From Ceratodon purpureus (Eukaryota > Streptophyta > Bryopsida > Pseudoditrichales > Ditrichaceae): a stretch of DNA of 64,000 bases. Positions within the stretch are counted from its first letter, which is position 1; every line of letters begins with the position of its first letter. Shown one piece after another: positions 58,768 through 64,000 of this stretch. The stretch lies in contig CM026426.1 of the NCBI GenBank assembly GCA_014871385.1, forward strand, positions 69,453,635 through 69,517,634, in the 5' to 3' direction. Under the pieces are notes generated by a model. The model ran no database searches, had not been told where the DNA came from, and saw only the letters and a program-made list of their open reading frames with translations. The translations under genes were made by a program, and so were the position numbers.

Positions 58768-59586
58768 GGATGATGTTCCTGCTCCTTGGGTGGGGGTTCT
58801 ACTCTAGGCTTTGTACGGGGAAAGTTCGTACGTGAGCGGAGAGCGTAGAGCGGAGAGCGGTGAGCACAGAATGGAGAGCACAGAATTGACAATTAGGAAA
58901 ATTTTCAAAAGCAAAGTAGACCCTATAACCGTGGAAAATTACTAAATTAAGGCTTAATTTTGACACTTTTTTTAGAAAAAGAGTATATTACCGTGGAAAT
59001 TAGGATTATCTCTGGTAAGAATTTATTACGTTTGTTCTCAAAGATACAAATTAGGGCTGATGTCATGATGACGTCATGCATACATTCCTTTAGATTTGTC
59101 ATGGATTTAGGCAAGATACAATGATCAGGCGTTGAGTTTTAGATCAAACAAATAATTCTTTCATAGGATTATGTAAATGCACAAGGGAAAAAACAAATTT
59201 GAAAGAACGTAAAGGAGGCAAGGTTTGAAAACTTCCTGGAATATTTCAAAATTCGTGTATAATATCTTAACTGCTGAAACCAAGATATACCTTGTTAGAG
59301 TCCTTGTCTTCATCGAAAATTACTCTCTCTTCCTAGGCAGCAAAGCATCTTCATTTGAGTGATACAAGTAGGAGATTTTCATCATGAAACAACACTTGGT
59401 AAGCTGGGTTCCAGAGAAGGAGGTCACTCTTGGTTTCTTGAGCTTGTCTCTAGGTGGCGTATTTGGATAGTGACACAGTCCTTGGCATGCTGTGCTGTAT
59501 GCGAAGGTAGCGTAGGAGTTCGGGGATGTCAATCTGCAAGCTTGAGTGTAACGTTTGAAGACTACAAGAATTCAGTGTGTTGCGCG
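58768..59586. other. Non-coding stretch with short GAGCGGAGAGC repeats
   Basis: Near 58835-58882 there are imperfect repeats of AGAGCGGAGAGC/GAGCACAGA. Otherwise AT-rich and without a gene. The frame of the next gene is open upstream from 59359, so part of this stretch may be coding. Confidence 0.4.
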
Positions 59587-59958
59587 ATGCCGAAGGTGTG
59601 TAATGCGAGATCCAGGAGGACGAGAGCGGCTGTAGGTTTGCCCCCAAAGGCACCGGCGAGTTATGAGGAGCTGCGGCCGTGGCTGCTGGAGGTGGAGCGC
59701 GCCAGGGAACGAGGCATGGACCTGCCACCGTTTAGGCACATTGGAAGCCTCCATGTTGGTGAAGGTGAATGGCGTTGGACAGTGCTTTGTACCAATGAGC
59801 TTCTCCGTATTATGGAGTTGTCCCTAATCCCGTATCCCTTGCTATCGAACGTCGATGAGAATCCAATTGTTCAGCTGCCCGAAGTGATCATATCGGATGG
59901 CGAAACTTGCTGGTTTGATATGGACAAGAGTTGGACTGTATATCCTCCGAAGGATTAG
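59587..59958 (+). CDS. Unrecognised 123-aa protein
   Basis: From the ATG at 59587 the product starts basic (CNARSRRTRAAVG), then ASYEELRPWLLEVERARERG and a compact C-terminal part: GEWRWTVLCTNELLRIMEL, LPEVIISDGETCWFDMDKSW, VYPPKD. The frame is also open upstream to 59359, but that part lacks coding character, so the inner ATG was chosen. It lies tail to tail with the methyltransferase gene. The end motif DG...D..W.VYP loosely resembles the 53.7 kb relic. Family and function unknown. Confidence 0.45.
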   Translation: MPKVCNARSRRTRAAVGLPPKAPASYEELRPWLLEVERARERGMDLPPFRHIGSLHVGEGEWRWTVLCTNELLRIMELSLIPYPLLSNVDENPIVQLPEVIISDGETCWFDMDKSWTVYPPKD

Positions 59959-60471
59959 TACTGTGAAGTCTAGCGGGGTGTTCGAATACAATCCTTAAGA
60001 TTTGGTCATTTATTGGATCTAGATACGAGTATTCCAGCATGATGGTTTTAGATAATATAGATGATTATAGAAATAAGAAAAGAAAAACCAACTAAAGGAA
60101 ATGGTCTTAGAAGTTCGTGGAATATTTCAGAGTTCGTGTACAATAATGGAGTAGCAGAAACCAAGATGTACACCAAGTCAAGAATAGGTAACATGGCTAT
60201 GGAAATGTGGGATTTTGAATGAGTAAAATATAAATAACAGCGCAATATTATTTTTGAGCCTTTCTTTTGTAACATTTCATTCTTCATATTATATTTTGAG
60301 CATCACAGTTGTGACATTTCATCCTTTACAAACACGGAGACAAATTGGATATGAGAATCATAAGAAGTTTAGGTTTAGGGTAGTAGAGTAGACGAAGGAT
60401 TACCCAATGAACTCCAATTAAATCAAATCAAATCAAATGAAAACAACAATAGACCGAAGCCTCCTTCAAAC
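59959..60471. other. Intergenic spacer between convergent genes
   Basis: AT-rich, no gene. A short AATCAAATCAAATC repeat lies just after the end of the methyltransferase gene. Confidence 0.45.
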
Positions 60472-63400
60472 TCACAACATGCTACAGTCGCTACTTTCAC
60501 TCTCAGAATTAGATGACTCTGAATCTCCTTCTACAGCCTCTTCATCGACGAATAGAAGGGCCCTTGGATCAAAAGTAGTTGGCTGACTAGGAACATATGT
60601 GAGGGCTCCAGATTGAAACGCCTCTGCTAAGTCCTCTGCGTAGTCCGGAAGTATAAAAGGCTGAATCGGGCTGGAATGAAGACGCCACGATGGAGTGGAC
60701 ACTGATGTTGGCCCACGTGGCGGTGTTGCCGAAACTACTCTGCAATAGAAAACCGATTGTGGTTAGATTGAATACGTAGAGGTGCAAAGAGAAGCAATGC
60801 TTGGAGAATTTGAACAAAAAATAGAAGACTTACACCACTTATCAGGTCTTCTTGATCTCTTTGCAGGTGCTTCCTCTGCTGCTGCCGGCCTAGGATGTTT
60901 TGGAGGGCCCATGGCAGATGACGTAGCCATATACGGTTTGAGAAGGGCGTTGAATATGGCTTTGTCCTCCTCACAAGCTATAATATGACGACCAATACTC
61001 TGGCAAGCCTTGAGGGAGGCACCTGAAAACACGTAGCACAGAAAAGTAGTGAGTCCCTGTGGAGAAAATCAGAGGATTGGAAATACAGAAACTGTTAATG
61101 GAGGATTACCTGTTCCTGCCGACCATTCGAAGACTATGTCACCGGGCTTGGTCATCTCCTCAATGATGCCCTGCATCATCTCAGGGGCTTTCTCCCTCGG
61201 GCCTCTCCACGGCACCTCCCCATTCATGAGCTGCGAGTCTGCATCGGTGAAGTTGAGAATGGCATCACTCTCGGTAATGTGGAGGTCGTTGTAAACGACA
61301 TCGGATTTCTTCGTTTGAAAAGAAAACTTGGATGGGGGAGAACCACCACGAATGAAGACGCGCACCCAGAATCGAAGAGACTGCGAGAAACAGAAATATG
61401 TGAGTGTAATTAAAAAGAAAACTTAGTAGAATGCAAAGACAAGCGAAGATTATGATGTACATACCAAGGAGCCGGGCATCGTTGGGTGAGCCAAGCCTAG
61501 TGCATTGAAGCCCCACCAGTCTCGGTGCTGCACGAAGCCATCAGCAGCAGCCACTTCGGAAATCTTCGTAGCCAGACGTTGGTCGTTGTTGTGGATGATG
61601 CAGAGAGCACCATCAAACTGCAAGTAATGTCTTGCGAACTCGAAGAGGTCCTCCAAATAATCCTTGCCGCGTTTGTTCCAAGACGGAGGGACGTAGGTGG
61701 GATTGGATATAGTGGGGACCGGAAGATTCTCAGGAACGTCGACAATGATCAAGTCGAATCCCAAGTGATTGTCCTCATTGCATCTATCAGGAACTCGGTT
61801 CTCGCGGCCTGCCCCAAACTTGAGTAAACAAGAAATCAGAGTTAGAAAATATAAGGTTAACAGAATATAAGAATTCAAGGGAAAGAATGAAACAACGAAT
61901 CATACCATTCGAATGATGTCTAGAGCCTTGTTCCATTCGGGATCGCCACCAACGTCTTCAAGTTCCTTGTGTCGGGATAGAACCGAGCCAACAGAGGAGT
62001 TGATGACATAAACCTGAGAGGAATTGATAGTTCCAGCGGAAGAGGTAGTCTGTGGAAATTTCTTGGTTTTCCGCTGCTCGAGGAGACCTCTGGTGACCTC
62101 GGAAGCACTGATTGAGGAAGGAGCCGGCGAAGAAGCTGGAGAAGGCTTCGTAACGACAATACCTGGAGAGGGCTCCGGTTCCTTCTGTTTTGGCTGAGAA
62201 GACGCGGCACCGGTTTGCTGTGATGCCTCTGACTGAGAACGGAGAGATTTCAGTCGCCTTCCTCTCCCTTTCTTCGGTGGAGGAGCAGAGGATTGATCTT
62301 GCTGTCCTTCAAAATCCTCTGCACCATCCTCTGTGTCTTCGACCACCACCGCACCCCCATCGTGTAGAGTCTTGACGTCGACCTCTGAGTCAATCGTGAA
62401 ACCACGAGAGCAATCAAGGTACCAGCATCCCTCAAGCAAGTGAGGAGCTTTGTACCTTTGCAGCTGCTGGGGAGAATAGATACACTGGTCCGAGGTTGTC
62501 TGCGTCCAAGCACGGAAGTAGTTGGGGAGCTGTTGGACCGCGATGGCCCCCTTCAAAACAAGCTCTCGCTTGAAGTACCTAAGAGAAGAAATTTAGAAGG
62601 TTAGTAGCATAGAAAGCTCTAGCGAATTAGAATATGCAAATGCAAAAAAGTTAGGCAATATACCGGTAAATAACCCGCTTGACAACTTCAGCAGTTCCAG
62701 GGAATTTAGCGAAGTCGGACTTCTTCTCGAAGGGCTTTTTAGCGTTCTTTCCAATGAACGTAGGGAAGGCCTTGTCCCACAACATAATACGTGAACTCTC
62801 GACATAATCGCCCGGCTGTTGGACATCAGGAAATGCCGTCCAATCGATATCGAGGTTCTCTGCCTTGAATATGTCCTCAACCTCGTTGATGACGGCTTCC
62901 TCCAACTGTAGTACAGAATTTGAATTAGTACCAATGAGAAAAGAAATCAGAAAGCATGTTGTAATTGGTAAGGGATATTGCGAAACCATACCCCAGCCCA
63001 GAATGAAGCCCTGTTCAACCAAGGGTCGAATGCAGTATCCTTGAATTCAAGTGGTGGAAATCTGTAAGATAGTCGGGAACTCGGAGATGAGTTCCACCAC
63101 CTCAGCCACCGAGCCTTGTATTTGGGCTCAACGGCCGCTGGACAGATCTTCTGGAGCTTATCGAGGGACATCTCAGGTTTAGAGTTTAGACTGTAATGTC
63201 GATTGATCTGCCAGGAGTAGAGAAGTATTAGAAAATATAATTGCATAATGTTGTAACAATTCAAAATACTAATTGAAATTAGATGAAGGTGTTACCTCAT
63301 TCAGGAAGTCGTCTCCGTTTCTGGGATTTGCGATTGCCAAGTACTTAGTGAAGTCCTTCCTCTTAATGAGGTCCACCATTTTCTCAGTCGCGTCATTCAT

Positions 63401-64000
63401 GACATCCCAAATCGCAGATGCAGTCTGTTCATCCGCCGGTGTCTTCTCCATGTAGGCTTTAGCTGCTTCATCCGAGGCCACAGCAATTTCCCGCTGTAGA
63501 AGGATAACCAATTCTTAGAGAATTCATAAATGAACAAAATAAAACTTGCAAAGAATGAAGGGAGACAAAACGAGGAAAGACAAAGAGGAGGTACAACTTA
63601 CTCGGTAGAGAAATGCGATAAAAACACGAGTTGTCAAGGGGAACCATGACGGGTTCGGTGGCCTGTTCTTCAAACAAGCCTCATATTCGTCAGGGCGCAG
63701 GAGGTCTTTAAACTCCTCCAGCTTCATCATTCCGAATGAGCGGATTCGAAACAATTTTGCTGGAAGATTACTCTTCACGTGGTCATTCTCAGTCGACCTG
63801 AATATGAAATTAGTACGTAAGTCGAATAAAATATAATCGAAATAGACTTCAATATGGATAACAAATAGTCAAAACTTTTGAACGTACCAGTTGATGTCGT
63901 GCATGGCGTGCAGGAGATTGCCCACCTGGCCGCGGGGGTCAAGTACAATGCAATGCACAGAGATGTGCCAGGATGGGTCGTCCGCATGATGCTTGTTGAT
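60472..64000 (-). CDS. Divergent N4/N6-type DNA methyltransferase (beta-class order), at least ten exons, 5' end outside the window
   Basis: Exons: 64000-63888, 63797-63602, 63493-63296, 63207-62992, 62905-62664, 62578-61906, 61818-61465, 61380-61110, 61022-60834 and 60737-60472. All have GT-AG borders and consistent phases. They give 905 residues without a stop, ending in TGA. The N-terminal 400 residues are unrecognised; residues about 410-500 are disordered (PPPKKGRGRRLKS, Ser/Pro/Gln-rich). Then comes a methyltransferase core: FDLIIVDVPENLPVP (motif IV position, fragment residues about 570-580) and, 170 residues later, DIVFEWSAGTGASLKACQS (SAM-binding motif I, FxGxG-like, about 745-765), followed by GRHIIACEEDKAIF. 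Motif IV before motif I is the beta-class order of bacterial N4-cytosine/N6-adenine enzymes. DVPE replaces the usual DPPY/SPPY, so catalysis is uncertain. A basic patch (KRSRRPDK) suggests nuclear location. It is the best-preserved gene in the window. Confidence 0.75.

Overview
The window is nuclear DNA of a eukaryote, most likely a streptophyte plant (charophyte alga, moss or liverwort). The clearest lineage cue is a SUVR-type histone methyltransferase exon pair at 11.9-12.9 kb. GT-AG introns, plant-type transposon families (Tnp2/DUF4218/DUF4216, MULE, APE-RT-RNase H LINE) and spaced-out genes agree with this. The species cannot be named from the sequence. Most of the window is mobile or mobile-derived DNA; only a few genes are intact.

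Layout. 0-7.4 kb: non-coding, with motif clusters, hairpins, a C33 tract, an AT-rich tandem duplication, and a decayed coiled-coil/RING gene at 1.7-2.6 kb. 7.4-20.8 kb: a block whose introns and spacers are saturated with the palindrome GTAC. It carries a coiled-coil/RING-like gene (7.7-11.4 kb, damaged), an intact SUVR-like SET methyltransferase (11.86-12.88 kb), a small one-pass membrane protein, a three-exon DDE-type transposase (13.94-17.86 kb, two nonsense codons) and an intact three-exon acidic protein (20.1-20.8 kb). I read this block as one large DNA transposon with chromatin-related cargo, but I could not find its ends.

22.7-28.3 kb: a CACTA/Tnp2-type transposon with five in-frame TAG codons. 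29.8-39.7 kb: a tRNA-derived SINE-like head and a decayed LINE on the minus strand (apurinic endonuclease, reverse transcriptase, RNase H, CCHC), probably with its ORF1 at 38.5-39.7 kb and an 18-bp minisatellite between. 39.7-43.6 kb: an unrecognised minus-strand region of duplicated exon-like modules and 57-bp repeats. 44.063-47.606 kb: a Mutator-like element with long terminal inverted repeats and a 9-bp target duplication. A 929-bp piggyBac-like element with TTAA duplications is nested inside it and splits its only ORF.

48-59 kb: sparse, mostly broken small genes (acidic protein, coiled-coil protein, a zinc-finger/gag-like protein next to an LTR-like stretch). 60.5-64 kb: an intact minus-strand gene, at least ten exons, for a divergent beta-class N4/N6-type DNA methyltransferase. 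It runs off the end of the window.

Across the window, otherwise continuous frames are interrupted by 15 TAG, 6 TAA and 3 TGA codons, with few indels in the DNA-transposon genes. CHG-methylation decay (CAG to TAG) explains this best; stop-codon reassignment was considered and is not favoured.
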